Part shown: piece by piece, positions 1 through 8,101 of the stretch
How the letters are laid out: each line of letters starts with the position of its first letter
Numbering within the stretch: position 1 is the stretch's first letter
NCBI RefSeq assembly: GCF_022179725.1
Contig: NZ_BPRC01000010.1
Location: 1 to 64,000, forward strand
Reading direction: 5' to 3'
DNA length: 64,000 nt
From: Methylorubrum aminovorans
GTDB taxonomy: Bacteria; Pseudomonadota; Alphaproteobacteria; Rhizobiales; Beijerinckiaceae
The notes under the pieces: model-generated
Seen by the model: only the letters and a program-made list of their open reading frames with translations
Databases searched by the model: none
What the model was told of the DNA's origin: nothing
Position numbers and translations under genes: made by a program

Positions 1-35
1 CTGCGCGTCGCTGAGAACCAAGCGATCCTGAACGC

Positions 36-65
36 TCAAGGCTGTCCTCCAAAAGACAGCCTTGA
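36..65. terminator. Hairpin in left chromosomal flank
   Basis: An 11-bp perfect inverted repeat (36-46 with 55-65) around an 8-base loop CTCCAAAA. There is no clear T run on either side. It lies in the 147 bp of chromosome left of the prophage, where I see no gene, and could be a terminator of a gene ending outside the window. Confidence 0.35.
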
Positions 66-147
66 AGCACCGCTTACCCCGTCCGTGAACCCCAAGAGTC
101 CACGCGGCCTAGCCCGACCTTCGGCAGGATCAAGGCCTGCGCGAAAG

Positions 148-199
148 AATGGTCGGAGTGGCCGGACTTGAACCGACGACCCCCTGTCCCCCAGACAGG
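148..199. repeat. attL: 52-bp direct repeat, partial tRNA-Pro
   Basis: Identical over 52 bases to 56606-56657. It contains only the 3' part of the tRNA (CCA end, T arm, variable loop, and anticodon stem-loop) read on the minus strand; the 5' half is missing here, so this copy is not a functional tRNA. The identity stops abruptly at 147 and 200, as expected for an attachment core. Confidence 0.95.
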
Positions 200-228
200 C
201 TCTAAATGCTGAATATCAACGGCAATTC

Positions 229-236
229 TGCAAAAG
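229..236 (+). other. Candidate integrase arm-type site (left)
   Basis: The octamer TGCAAAAG lies 30 bp inside attL and resembles the two TGCAAAAC copies at the other end (56541-56548, 56553-56560). Tyrosine integrases commonly bind short arm sites flanking the core. The assignment is inferred from position and similarity only. Confidence 0.3.
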
Positions 237-271
237 ACCGAAATTTAGCCGCTAGGTTCATCAATGGGTTA

Positions 272-302
272 GACGGGTTTCGCAAAGCGAATATCGCCCG
301 TC
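272..302. other. Nested inverted repeat in phage left end
   Basis: Outer arms GACGGG (272-277) and CCCGTC (297-302) enclose inner arms TTCGC and GCGAA with a short AAA loop. It could be a terminator or attenuator at the prophage left end. The stretch 200-423 otherwise holds no convincing gene. Confidence 0.35.
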
Positions 303-423
303 TTGGCACCTGAGACATGGTCGCGCTGGCGGCCCTGAGTCCCACCGGTTAGGCTCGCCGGATGGCTGATTCCTCCCCACCGTCGGCGAACTGTTCAAGG
401 CCAAGGCCGTCACCGACGAGCAG

Positions 424-627
424 GTGAGCGCGGCCGTCCATGCCTTCCTCGCGGATACGGAGGCAAGCACCTTTCCAATCGCCGATGGCTATGTCGTTGA
501 TCTCGACGCTGCGGTTGCCGGACATTTCGGGGTCAGCCTTCTTGTCGCCGACGAGGAGGCGAGTGTGAACCAGAAGCGTGAGGCTGTCCGCACGGCGATC
601 CTGCTGGCGCGGGCGCAGAAGGCGTGA
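424..627 (+). CDS. Small hypothetical phage protein
   Basis: A 67-residue protein with a GTG start. The reading frame stays open and protein-like upstream of 424 (residues like GELFKAKAVTDEQ), so the true start may be earlier with an unusual codon, or the gene may be a 5'-truncated remnant. It overlaps the next gene by four bases (GTGA), which supports translation as a three-gene coupled unit with the two downstream genes. No family recognised. Confidence 0.5.
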   Translation: MSAAVHAFLADTEASTFPIADGYVVDLDAAVAGHFGVSLLVADEEASVNQKREAVRTAILLARAQKA

Positions 628-848
628 CGACTCCTGTGGAATACACCATCGAAAAGAGCGCCAACGGCTACTTCATCGTGAAGGTCGGCGAGGGCGTGGC
701 CGGCTACGTGTCCGAGGACGTCGAGCATCCCGGGCTCTGGGTTATCGAGGATGCCGACGGGCACCTCATGGGCCGGCATCACGATCGAGAGAACGGCGCG
801 GCGTTTCTGGCTACGTGGTTCGGCGCGGAAGTACAGAATTGGTCATGA
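624..848 (+). CDS. Small hypothetical phage protein
   Basis: A 74-residue protein starting at GTG 624, which overlaps the stop of the preceding gene. It is mixed alpha/beta with aromatic residues near the C-terminus (FLATWFGAEV) and no membrane segment. The stop overlaps the start of the next gene (ATGA). Function unknown; probably left-end cargo expressed in the lysogen because it is transcribed opposite to the late operon. Confidence 0.6.
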   Translation: MTTPVEYTIEKSANGYFIVKVGEGVAGYVSEDVEHPGLWVIEDADGHLMGRHHDRENGAAFLATWFGAEVQNWS

Positions 849-1039
849 CCGAAGATGATCGCGCGGCCGCCGAGATGCGCAGCCTTCTCGGCTTCGCCCG
901 CGGGCTCGGCCTGGATGAGGCGACTGTGCGGGAGATCTACGAGGCCGTCGGGCGAGAGGCCATGGTGACAGGCGCCAGCGACGACACCCGCATGGCCGAG
1001 GTGCGGAAGCGGATGCTCGCGGCGGTGTGTGAGGGCTGA
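845..1039 (+). CDS. Small helical hypothetical protein
   Basis: A 64-residue, strongly helical acidic/basic protein beginning at ATG 845, chosen because it overlaps the previous stop by ATGA; the same frame is open further upstream but that part is antisense-like noise. Ends just before a strong hairpin. No recognised family. Confidence 0.6.
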   Translation: MTEDDRAAAEMRSLLGFARGLGLDEATVREIYEAVGREAMVTGASDDTRMAEVRKRMLAAVCEG

Positions 1040-1045
1040 AACAGT

Positions 1046-1078
1046 TGAGCCGGGCGCTTGTGGAAGCGGCCCGGCTCA
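1046..1078 (+). terminator. Hairpin after left-end gene cluster
   Basis: Outer arms TGAGCCGGG (1046-1054) and CCCGGCTCA (1070-1078) plus inner arms GCTT and AAGC form a long stem seven bases after the stop of 845-1039. There is no T run, so it may be an imperfect terminator or an RNA-stabilising structure. Confidence 0.5.
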
Positions 1079-1123
1079 GGTCACCATCGTTGGTGCGAAT
1101 CAGACGATGGATAGCCTTACTCT

Positions 1124-1765
1124 ATGAAGAAACCACCGAAGCGCAAGCCTCAGCAGTCTAAGCCCAGCCTGCAGCAACTAACAACTTCCACCAACCATAA
1201 GACGCCAACGCAATCGCCCACGGAAGCACTGAAAGCGCCGCCAGCAGAACGAGAAGCCAAATTAACCTTTGGATCCGTCTGGAAGGATTTTTGGTCATAT
1301 GTAGGGCCATTAATCACCATTCTCGGGCTGATGAACTATTATTGGCCATCCATATCGATCGCATCCGGGGTAAACCTTGATCCGAAGCAGGATTTTCAGA
1401 CGCAGTTTGTAGTTACAAATACGGGAAACGTTCCCGTCCATGGCGTTTCATTCGCCTGCGCCTTAGTTGGGCATCGGGTCAGCATCGGCAAACTAGTTGG
1501 AGGAGGAAACACCCTCTCCCCAATTGCTACCCTTACACCCGGAGAACCCGCATCGCGCGGCTGCTTTACAAAGAGCCTCAGCATAGACGGTCCGCTGCTA
1601 AAAGTGACAACATACTACCGTTGGCCGCTGATCGGCGCGATCGCGAGCAAGCACGCATATTTTTCGGCTCAACGAGGCACGGATGGCGTTTTCTTGGTGC
1701 CGGAGGCTGCGCCTTCGCCAGAGCCGCCAACTTTGCTACGGATTGGCGATAAGCCCGAGCAGTAG
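1124..1765 (+). CDS. Membrane-anchored hypothetical protein, AT-rich cargo
   Basis: A 213-residue protein with a Lys/Pro/Gln-rich cytoplasmic N-terminus (about 1-60), one probable membrane segment near residues 65-82 (PLITILGLMNYYW) and a beta-rich remainder with two cysteines that resembles an Ig-like or CARDB-like fold (phrase VVTNTGNVPVHGV). The gene is visibly poorer in GC than its neighbours, has its own intergenic space and a terminator behind it, so it looks like a moron gained by transfer. Function unknown; surface or exclusion role is conjecture. Confidence 0.7.
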   Translation: MKKPPKRKPQQSKPSLQQLTTSTNHKTPTQSPTEALKAPPAEREAKLTFGSVWKDFWSYVGPLITILGLMNYYWPSISIASGVNLDPKQDFQTQFVVTNTGNVPVHGVSFACALVGHRVSIGKLVGGGNTLSPIATLTPGEPASRGCFTKSLSIDGPLLKVTTYYRWPLIGAIASKHAYFSAQRGTDGVFLVPEAAPSPEPPTLLRIGDKPEQ

Positions 1766-1787
1766 GCAGACGGTTGCCGAAACGAAA

Positions 1788-1817
1788 AACCCCGCCGCGG
1801 CTGAGCCGGGCGGGGTT
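1788..1817 (+). terminator. Intrinsic terminator-like hairpin
   Basis: Arms AACCCCGCC (1788-1796) and GGCGGGGTT (1809-1817) form a perfect 9-bp GC-rich stem 22 bp after the stop of the preceding gene. The A-rich stretch before the stem would give a T run on the opposite strand, so it may act in both directions. Confidence 0.65.
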
Positions 1818-1901
1818 GCGGACTAGCAATGTAGCGTCGCAGTATCGGTATACGGGATTGAAAAGCGTGATTCCGCGCTTTCTGCCTCAAGGGACACTTT
1901 C

Positions 1902-2237
1902 ATGCCCCCAGAAATCATTATCGGCGATGCGGCAATCATTAGCTCCGGAGCGTTCTTCTTGCATTCGCTGGAAAAGATGGCGACAATCTCATTGGATGAC
2001 GCCGCCTTCATAATCCATGTCTTCGATCCAGAGGCGGGCGAGTCCGCGCCACAGCTTAACGTCGATAGCAACACCGGCGCGCATGCTTTTATGCCTAAAT
2101 CTTTCGCCATGATGCAGTTTGGGCCGGGAGGGAAATACGGCATCCGAGTGAAGGTCGATCATGCTTTCGAGCGTGGGAACGGGTTGTACTTGGTGCATTA
2201 CTCCGTTCACCACAGCTACCCTCCCGCGGCTGCCTAA
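1902..2237 (+). CDS. Hypothetical protein, left-end cargo
   Basis: A 111-residue beta-rich protein preceded by a good ribosome binding site (AAGGGAC about 7 bases upstream of ATG). Its residues suggest a compact beta-sandwich (DDAAFIIHVFDPEAG; GIRVKVDHAF). No family recognised. It converges with the leftward late operon. Confidence 0.65.
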   Translation: MPPEIIIGDAAIISSGAFFLHSLEKMATISLDDAAFIIHVFDPEAGESAPQLNVDSNTGAHAFMPKSFAMMQFGPGGKYGIRVKVDHAFERGNGLYLVHYSVHHSYPPAAA

Positions 2238-2293
2238 CGACCGGAATAGAAATCCCTAATCCAGCGGCTCCAGGCTGAGCGCGATCTGTGGAC

Positions 2294-2324
2294 AAAAAAG
2301 GCCCCGAGGCCGAAGCCCCGGGGC
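2294..2324 (-). terminator. Terminator of the leftward late operon
   Basis: On the minus strand a GC stem (arms GCCCCG and CGGGGC, 2301-2306 and 2319-2324, extended by inner GGC/GCC around CGAA) is followed directly by six T residues (2299-2294). This is the best intrinsic terminator in the window and lies just past the last late gene. Confidence 0.8.
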
Positions 2325-2356
2325 GGTATGTGGACAGATGTGGATAGCGGGGAGAG

Positions 2357-2713
2357 TCAGGAAGGCGAGCGCCCCGTGATCGCCTTGAGCATCGTCTGGC
2401 GCGTCTCCTTCATCTCGTCGCGGACCGAGGAAACAAGGTCGTCGATGCGTCGCTCGAGACGGGTAATGACGTCGCCAGTCACGTAGGTTCGGGCGACCTC
2501 GATCTTGAAGGCGTTGAGCTTCTCGTCGAGCTGCCGGATCTCGATCTTTGCCGCCGCCATGTCGATGGTGAGCGGGGACACCGCGTCCTTCGTGCCGGCA
2601 CGCAGCTTGCCGATGACCCAATCTGCCCCCTTGCCGAGGGCGAACAGGAACGCGGCGAGCGCCACGACCTGCGCCCAGGTGATCGGGCCGGGCGAGAGGA
2701 ACGAGGTGTCCAT
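2357..2713 (-). CDS. Small membrane protein with coiled coil, lysis cassette
   Basis: A 118-residue protein with an N-terminal membrane segment (about 13-32, VVALAAFLFALGKGADWVIG) followed by a long heptad-rich helix with many charged residues. This single-span plus coiled-coil design is common in phage holin-associated proteins (hemolysin XhlA-like or spanin-like), and it is the last gene of the lysis cassette. The exact role is not determinable from sequence. Confidence 0.7.
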   Translation of the reverse strand: MDTSFLSPGPITWAQVVALAAFLFALGKGADWVIGKLRAGTKDAVSPLTIDMAAAKIEIRQLDEKLNAFKIEVARTYVTGDVITRLERRIDDLVSSVRDEMKETRQTMLKAITGRSPS

Positions 2714-2717
2714 GGGA

Positions 2718-3134
2718 TCAGGCCTTCAGCAGGCGAGCGGCGCCGGCGCGGGCCAGCGTCGTGAGCGGCGAGGAGACAAAGAAGGCCGTTAGGATGGTGG
2801 CCTCGATCGCCACGTACTCGGTCGGCAGCGGCTCGATGGGCCAGCCGAGGGCGAAGGTCTTCGAGAGGCAGATCGCCCCGAAGTGGACGGCCGGCGGAAT
2901 GCCGATGCCGTAGATCAGCCCCTTGAAGGCAGGTGCGATCGCCGCCTTCGCTTGGTTGGCCGCGATTTCGGCCTGGACGACCTGCACTGCGACGTCGCGC
3001 TGCGCGTTCTGGCCGTTCTCGATCCCCTTGAGGATCGGGGCCAGCACCGAGTTGCCGAACACCTTGATCAGGCCGGAGCCGACGGCGCCGAGGGCGGAGC
3101 CGATCGGGTTCGAGAGCCAGCCGAGGAGGTTCAT
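2718..3134 (-). CDS. Holin, 3-TM gene-transfer-agent type
   Basis: A 138-residue protein with a glycine-rich amphipathic N-terminus, a helical AEIAANQAK section and two hydrophobic segments (about 72-90 and 108-128). The arrangement matches holins of the GTA_holin_3TM type that open the inner membrane to release endolysin. The start ATG at 3134 was chosen because it overlaps the upstream gene by four bases. It sits between endolysin and the last lysis gene. Confidence 0.7.
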   Translation of the reverse strand: MNLLGWLSNPIGSALGAVGSGLIKVFGNSVLAPILKGIENGQNAQRDVAVQVVQAEIAANQAKAAIAPAFKGLIYGIGIPPAVHFGAICLSKTFALGWPIEPLPTEYVAIEATILTAFFVSSPLTTLARAGAARLLKA

Positions 3135-3397
3135 CGGGGCGGCTCCCGCGCCGGCATCGCCGCGAGCTTCGTCGCGTAGGCGCGGGCCGCGAGCCGGGCG
3201 ACGGCCAGGAACGCGGCCACCTTCGTGCCGGGCAGCCAATCCGGCAGCAGCGGCGCCAGATCGACGCCGGGCAGTGCATCGAGGACGTCGGGCAGAGCCA
3301 TGAAGGCGGCCAGCAGGTAGACGCGCCAGCCGGCGGCCGCACGCCAGCAGCGGCGCAGGCCGAGGCGGGCCCGCGCGAGGAGGGGACGGGGCGCCAT
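3131..3397 (-). CDS. Small membrane-associated lysis-cassette protein
   Basis: An 88-residue protein with an Arg-rich N-terminus and hydrophobic helices (VYLLAAFMALPDVLDALPG; TKVAAFLAVARLAA). It overlaps the holin start by ATGA and begins two bases after the endolysin stop. Possibly a second holin or antiholin; no family recognised. Confidence 0.65.
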   Translation of the reverse strand: MAPRPLLARARLGLRRCWRAAAGWRVYLLAAFMALPDVLDALPGVDLAPLLPDWLPGTKVAAFLAVARLAARAYATKLAAMPAREPPR

Positions 3398-3399
3398 GG

Positions 3400-4296
3400 T
3401 CAGGCCTTCCGGAACGAGGTGTGGATCAGGTCGTAGAGCCCGGCGAGGCCGGAGCGGACGGCGCCGCCGGTCGCCTGGACCCCGGAACGAAGAAGCCCGC
3501 CGGTGGGGGCGGGCTGGACGGGGTCGTTAATTTTCGCAGCCACGATCGTGGGGGCAGAAATTAGCGTGGGACTTGGAAGAGAGCCAAGCTCCGTGCCCGC
3601 CGCCGTCATCGGCGCCAGTGGGTCGGGCGCCGGCTCGCCCATGCCGGGCGACCAGGGCGTGTCCTTGATCTTCGACCACTTGGCGAAGGCGGCCGCGAGC
3701 TTGGTGTGGTAGCCGTGCTTGGCGTAGCCGGCCCCGTTGTAGCCGCGGGCGAACCCGGCCCAATCGTGCCGGCGCAGCTCGTCGTCAAGACCGTTGGTGA
3801 CGATGAAGCGGACCATCGCCGCGAGGTGCTCGGCCTCGCCGCCGTTGCAGAATGCCAGCACCATTGCCTGCGGGGTCGCGTAGCCCGCGGCCTTGTGGTT
3901 CTCGCCGAGGATCTGGCCCAGCCCCCAAGAGGAGGCCTTCAGCGCGGCCGTCTCGTTGATCGCCATCGCTTGCATCAGGCGCGGATAGCTATCAGTCGGG
4001 TAGGCACCGGGCTTCCAGGACGCGTAGGCGAGGCCGAGCGAGGCCGCCCGCGTCCGCTCGGCGCCCGAGAGGTTGCGCCAGAACACGTGCGGCTCGAACA
4101 GCATCTTCGGCCGCTTGAGCCGATCGAAGCCGCTGCCAGAGGCCTCCACGTCCATCACGGCGTGGATCTCGTCCTCGCCGACGCCGATGGTGTGACCGAT
4201 CCGGGGGAGGTCGTAGTCCGTGAGCCGGGCGGCGGCGCAGATGAAGCCGGCGGCGCGCAGGCGCGTGAAGGCGCCCGCGTCTGGGGACGAGGTCAT
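3400..4296 (-). CDS. Endolysin, N-acetylmuramidase (PF11860-like)
   Basis: A 298-residue peptidoglycan hydrolase expected to cleave the MurNAc-GlcNAc bond at the end of the lytic cycle. The catalytic domain (about 25-195) shows the family signature MDVEASG with the likely catalytic Glu51, the phrase RPKMLFEPHVFWR, and SWGLGQILGENH. The C-terminal third is Pro/Ala-rich, with a short Gly-rich amphipathic end, and lacks an obvious cell-wall binding domain. No signal peptide, so export should depend on the neighbouring holin. Confidence 0.88.
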   Translation of the reverse strand: MTSSPDAGAFTRLRAAGFICAAARLTDYDLPRIGHTIGVGEDEIHAVMDVEASGSGFDRLKRPKMLFEPHVFWRNLSGAERTRAASLGLAYASWKPGAYPTDSYPRLMQAMAINETAALKASSWGLGQILGENHKAAGYATPQAMVLAFCNGGEAEHLAAMVRFIVTNGLDDELRRHDWAGFARGYNGAGYAKHGYHTKLAAAFAKWSKIKDTPWSPGMGEPAPDPLAPMTAAGTELGSLPSPTLISAPTIVAAKINDPVQPAPTGGLLRSGVQATGGAVRSGLAGLYDLIHTSFRKA

Positions 4297-4309
4297 GATC
4301 GGCTCCAGG

Positions 4310-4662
4310 TCAGAGAAGGGGGACGCGCGCCCGGGCGAGTCCGCTGTGCGTGGTGCCGACCGCGGGCCGCGCCGAGCAAGAGGTCGATCAGGCGGCCGAG
4401 GCGCGGGTGGGGGCGGCGGTCGTTGACCCGCACATCGACGTGGCGGCCGGTGGCCACATCCGAGACCCGGACGGCGGTGCCGTGCAGCAGCGTCTTATGA
4501 GCGGCGCCCAGGGCCCGGGCACGACCGGCTTGCCGTCGGCACGGCGAGAGCCGGATTTTTGGCCGTAGAACGATGCGGTCTGGTCCAGTTGGCACGAGCC
4601 GGTGTCATGCTCAGCACGAGGCACGCGAAAGCGGGCCGCACCGCGAGGCGTTGCAGGGGCAT
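4310..4662 (-). pseudogene. Frameshifted RlpA-like double-psi beta-barrel gene
   Basis: Three reading frames together spell a complete small RlpA-like protein. The first frame from ATG 4662 encodes a signal peptide (MPLQRLAVRPAFACLVLSM ending at ARA); a second frame carries DQTASFYGQKSGSRRADGKP; a third carries LGAAHKTLLHGTAVRVSDVA and RVNDR; the original or another frame resumes with VGTTHSGLARARVPLL and a TGA at 4312-4310. RlpA proteins are secreted lytic transglycosylases or peptidoglycan-binding barrels. At least three indels imply decay. It lies directly upstream of the endolysin, as if it once belonged to the lysis cassette. Confidence 0.75.
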
Positions 4663-4822
4663 GGTGGGTCCGGTTGTCGGAGGGAGGAGGCTCGGGCCGG
4701 GTGGCGGGATGCCCTCAATGGCGGCGGCCACGCACAGCGTGTGGTTGACACGATTGGCCGGGCTCAAATAAGCACGACGTCTTACTCTCCAGTCGCTCAG
4801 CTTCATCACACAAGGCCGGCAA

Positions 4823-5704
4823 ATGATGTCTGCGGATGGCTTGTCTTCGACGCTAAATGGCAGTGTTTTAGCTGAGTTTACCGACGAGTTCGGCAATGTA
4901 TTAGGTCGGATGACACCAGAAAGCCTCTCCGTGGTATCTTCCGACAACCCGGCCGACTATGTTGAAGTCGATTTTCTTCTTCGCTCCGTCCTGGCCTGCG
5001 GCGGGCGGTACAGAATGATCTCACTCGGTGCATCGCCGGGTGAGTGGACCATCCGTGCCGACAGAGCTTGCGCCAAGAGGTGGCCCGATTGTGATTACCT
5101 ATCCCTAAGTGTCGAAGCAGATCCTGTGCATCTGCGCATCATGTACGACTACTTCATCAACAATTCTGTCGATGAGAAACGCAACGTGATGGTCTACGGA
5201 GCAGTTGGCCCGAAAGACGGTTTCTCCTACCTCCCCATCGTTGCGCAAAACAATTGGGGGGCAGGTGTCGTTGCATTCTCTGATGAGAAAGCAGGATCAG
5301 CCAACATTGACGTGCCGGAGCATAAGAAGGTCGGCCATCTCAGCGACACCAATCGTACAGAGTTGACCTATCGTTGCGTTATGACATTTGGGCTTGATAG
5401 CCTGATAGAGAGGGTTGGCCTCACCGACTTTCTGCACGTCGACATTCAGCACAATGAGATCGACGTGCTGCCTCCTCACATCGAAATGCTCGGGCGATCG
5501 GTCAAGGTTTGCTGCATATCCGTTCATTCGTCAGAGATTACGAAGCAACTTAAAGCAGCGTTCGACAACGGGGAGTGGAGGCTGGCGCGAGACATTCCGG
5601 GGCACTTCATCCAAGGTCCGCACGGCGAAGAAAATCACAAAGACGGAGTGCTGATCTTTATCAATAACAGTCTGTGCCGCGGGGATGGCGCTATCTTCGA
5701 TTAG
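4823..5704 (+). CDS. FkbM-like SAM-dependent methyltransferase
   Basis: A 293-residue Rossmann-fold protein. Residues 63-72 (MISLGASPGEW) resemble the SAM-binding loop, VEADPVHLRIMYDYF the FkbM acidic motif and LHVDIQHNEIDVL the FkbM active-site strand (usual form VDIQGAE). FkbM enzymes mostly O-methylate sugars or polyketides. The gene is on the plus strand inside the leftward tail region and is somewhat poorer in GC, typical of a moron. It may modify host surface glycans or virion components; this is inference. Confidence 0.7.
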   Translation: MMSADGLSSTLNGSVLAEFTDEFGNVLGRMTPESLSVVSSDNPADYVEVDFLLRSVLACGGRYRMISLGASPGEWTIRADRACAKRWPDCDYLSLSVEADPVHLRIMYDYFINNSVDEKRNVMVYGAVGPKDGFSYLPIVAQNNWGAGVVAFSDEKAGSANIDVPEHKKVGHLSDTNRTELTYRCVMTFGLDSLIERVGLTDFLHVDIQHNEIDVLPPHIEMLGRSVKVCCISVHSSEITKQLKAAFDNGEWRLARDIPGHFIQGPHGEENHKDGVLIFINNSLCRGDGAIFD

Positions 5705-5723
5705 CGCCATCCCACCTCCGCAA

Positions 5724-7628
5724 TCACTGAGAAGTCAGCTGCGCGCAGGACGTTGTCGCGCCAATGATAAAGCACAGTTTGTTGGCCTGCCCGTCGACGT
5801 ACATGGGGGCCATTCCGCTGACCGGCGATGTCTTCGTTGTTGGTTGGCCGTTGGTGAGCGGGATGGATGGAACGTCTGCGGTTGAGGTCGCTGCCGGCTT
5901 GCCAAGCCCAACTGCGCCGCCGTTCGGATTGACCAAGCACGGCAGCGTGAGCGAACCTGGGGAGGCGCACTGCATCCAACCGCTCGTATTTGTCTGGGAG
6001 CCAAGGAAAATTCCGGTGTCCGAAGTCGCGCCGGTTCCCGACGAAATCTGGACTGTTGCGCCCCCTGCACTTGCCTGGGATGGCTGGCGAGAAGGGCCGA
6101 CGATCGTCACAAGATTGCCCGGCGCGTTCGTGCCGACACCGAAGTTAGCCCCATTGAAGGCGTAGGGCGCCCCCCTTGCAATGACGGTCTGGTCCGATCC
6201 CGTTGCCCCGTTCGACAGGGCGCCGGTCACGTTGCCGGTGAGGTCGACGTTTACGATGCCGAAGCGATTGCCGGAGCCCGGCGCAACCTCGATCCCGTAT
6301 TTCTGCCGGTTCGTTGCGGTAAACCCGGTGCCAGCGCCTGACCGTCCGCCAGTGATCGACCAGTTTGAAACCCCGGCCGCGACGTAGATACCGGAATAGG
6401 TGTTGTTCGCGAACAGGCCATTAAAGCCGATCTGCGGATTGCTGATGTCGATGTAGGCGCCACCCTCGACGCGGATACCCTCGCCGCCGTTGTTGAAGGA
6501 GCGCGGCCCGTTGAACGAGACGGAGCGAACCGACGCCGCCGTACCTTGGACGAGTGCACCTGCCTTGCCGGTGGTCTGTCCGTTCGTCGCAGACCAAAGA
6601 TCGGAGAACTGGCTGTCGACGACGACGCCCGTCCCAGTCGGAGCGATCTTGAGCCCCTCCTCGACGCTGGTGTCGAGGTAGGTCCCTCGCGCGTAGAGAG
6701 CGAAGACCTTCTGCCCATTCCCCGGCGAGACCAGCAAGGCGTTCTTGTTGGTGAGCAGATCGCCACCATTCAGCTGAACGCCGCCGGTCGACGCAATCTC
6801 GATGCCGGCGCGGGTTTGATCGGAGATTATGGGCTCGTTGATGAAGATGTCTGCTGGGCCACCGTCGGCATTCCCGAAGCCAACACGGATGCCGACGTAA
6901 CCTGCGGCCGGAACCATGATGCGGTCGACGTGGATCTTGAAGGCGTTCGGACCGCTGTAGATGTCGACGCAGACATAGGGGTTCACGTCACAGGTGACGT
7001 CGGCGACCTTGGCATTGAAGGTGCCCCGCAGCGCAACCGCAGCGCCCGAGGTGCGGGTGATCGAGGACCGGAAGGTGACGTTGCGGACACCGCTATTCTG
7101 GTTTGTCGTCGTGCCATCGCCAAAAGCAAACACGTCTCCATTGAAGTTCGAGGTGATGATGGCCGCGCTCCGGCCCTCGCCTTCGACGGAAACGTTGCTG
7201 TTGAACTGATGCTTGGCGGTGATCGTGTACCCTGCGGTCGAGAACGGCAGCAGGATACGCCCTCCGCCCGCCCCAAGCTTGGCCTCGGCAAGCCCTAGCG
7301 CGGCGGTGATATCCGTTGAGCCCAGCGGCATGAAGTCAGTGATGTAGACCGTGCGGCCGAGGAGCGCGGACAGGGTGTTTGCGGTGGTTGTCGCCGAAGG
7401 CGTCACGCTCATGCCATCGACTGGCCCGGACGAGCCCGGCCCCTGGATCTGTAGGCTGTCCGGCGTGATGACGGTCTTGTTGCCCTCGCGCTTGCCGAGC
7501 TTCAGTGCGTTGCCGAAGGTGATGTCGCCGTTCGAGCGGATCTCGCCGGGCGGGAGGGCGCGGGTCTGGGCCAGGGCTGGAGAGGCCAGAGCCACAACCG
7601 TAACGAGGGCGGCAAGGAAGCGCTTCAT
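5724..7628 (-). CDS. Tail spike with right-handed beta-helix and signal peptide
   Basis: A 634-residue protein. Residues about 85-460 are pectate-lyase-like: repeated short beta strands with NVSVEGEG, GVRNVTF and NPQIGFNGL patterns typical of parallel beta-helix depolymerising spikes. The C-terminal region resembles a trimerising knob ending in CFIIGATTSCAQLTSQ. The start is ATG 7628, overlapping the previous stop (ATGA). Oddly, the first 25 residues (MKRFLAALVTVVALASPALAQ) are a textbook Sec signal peptide with an AxA site, unexpected for a cytoplasmically assembled virion protein. Confidence 0.8.
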   Translation of the reverse strand: MKRFLAALVTVVALASPALAQTRALPPGEIRSNGDITFGNALKLGKREGNKTVITPDSLQIQGPGSSGPVDGMSVTPSATTTANTLSALLGRTVYITDFMPLGSTDITAALGLAEAKLGAGGGRILLPFSTAGYTITAKHQFNSNVSVEGEGRSAAIITSNFNGDVFAFGDGTTTNQNSGVRNVTFRSSITRTSGAAVALRGTFNAKVADVTCDVNPYVCVDIYSGPNAFKIHVDRIMVPAAGYVGIRVGFGNADGGPADIFINEPIISDQTRAGIEIASTGGVQLNGGDLLTNKNALLVSPGNGQKVFALYARGTYLDTSVEEGLKIAPTGTGVVVDSQFSDLWSATNGQTTGKAGALVQGTAASVRSVSFNGPRSFNNGGEGIRVEGGAYIDISNPQIGFNGLFANNTYSGIYVAAGVSNWSITGGRSGAGTGFTATNRQKYGIEVAPGSGNRFGIVNVDLTGNVTGALSNGATGSDQTVIARGAPYAFNGANFGVGTNAPGNLVTIVGPSRQPSQASAGGATVQISSGTGATSDTGIFLGSQTNTSGWMQCASPGSLTLPCLVNPNGGAVGLGKPAATSTADVPSIPLTNGQPTTKTSPVSGMAPMYVDGQANKLCFIIGATTSCAQLTSQ

Positions 7629-8101
7629 CACAGGCGAATCCACAGGTTGGAGGCGCCGCGGCGAAAGCGGACGGCCTGATAGGGACTGGAAAGGACGATG
7701 GTGGCGGCGCCCTCGGGGCCGCCGATTACGTCACCGGTGCTGGGACCGGGCTTGATGGTAATCGTCAGCACGTCGGAACAGGCGCCGCTCTCATCAGCGA
7801 TGACCAGATCTTGCCCCAGCGGGAACAGATCCACATCCGGCAGAGAGATGGTGCGAGGACTTGTGAGCGGCTTGAGGCCGACCTGCACGTCCGACGACAA
7901 GCATTGGTAATCGGCATCTTCGACCAGGGTATGGCCGCCTTTTGCCAAGGGTATACCACCCGGCGTGAAACCGTCATGGAAGCGAAGCGTGTCGACACCG
8001 ACGACCAGCTCGCGAGGTGGCCCGGTATAGGCCGCTACGGCAGCTTGGTTCGGAAGATCACTTGCGCCGATACCGGCGACCTGGCGAGGCTGGCGAGGCA
8101 T
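7628..8101 (-). CDS. Tail fibre-associated structural protein
   Basis: A 157-residue beta-rich protein containing a phrase typical of phage fibre adaptors (VGVDTLRFHDGFTPGG, cf. the N-terminal domain of major tropism determinants). ATG 8101 overlaps the upstream stop (TGATG); a GTG three bases earlier is the alternative. Lies between the fibre and the spike, so it probably joins or caps them. No precise family assigned. Confidence 0.65.
   Translation of the reverse strand: MPRQPRQVAGIGASDLPNQAAVAAYTGPPRELVVGVDTLRFHDGFTPGGIPLAKGGHTLVEDADYQCLSSDVQVGLKPLTSPRTISLPDVDLFPLGQDLVIADESGACSDVLTITIKPGPSTGDVIGGPEGAATIVLSSPYQAVRFRRGASNLWIRL

Noticed and set aside
148..230. A second tRNA-Pro at the left end
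   Set aside because: Only the 3' half of the gene is present; no acceptor 5' strand or D arm follows, so it is the attL remnant.
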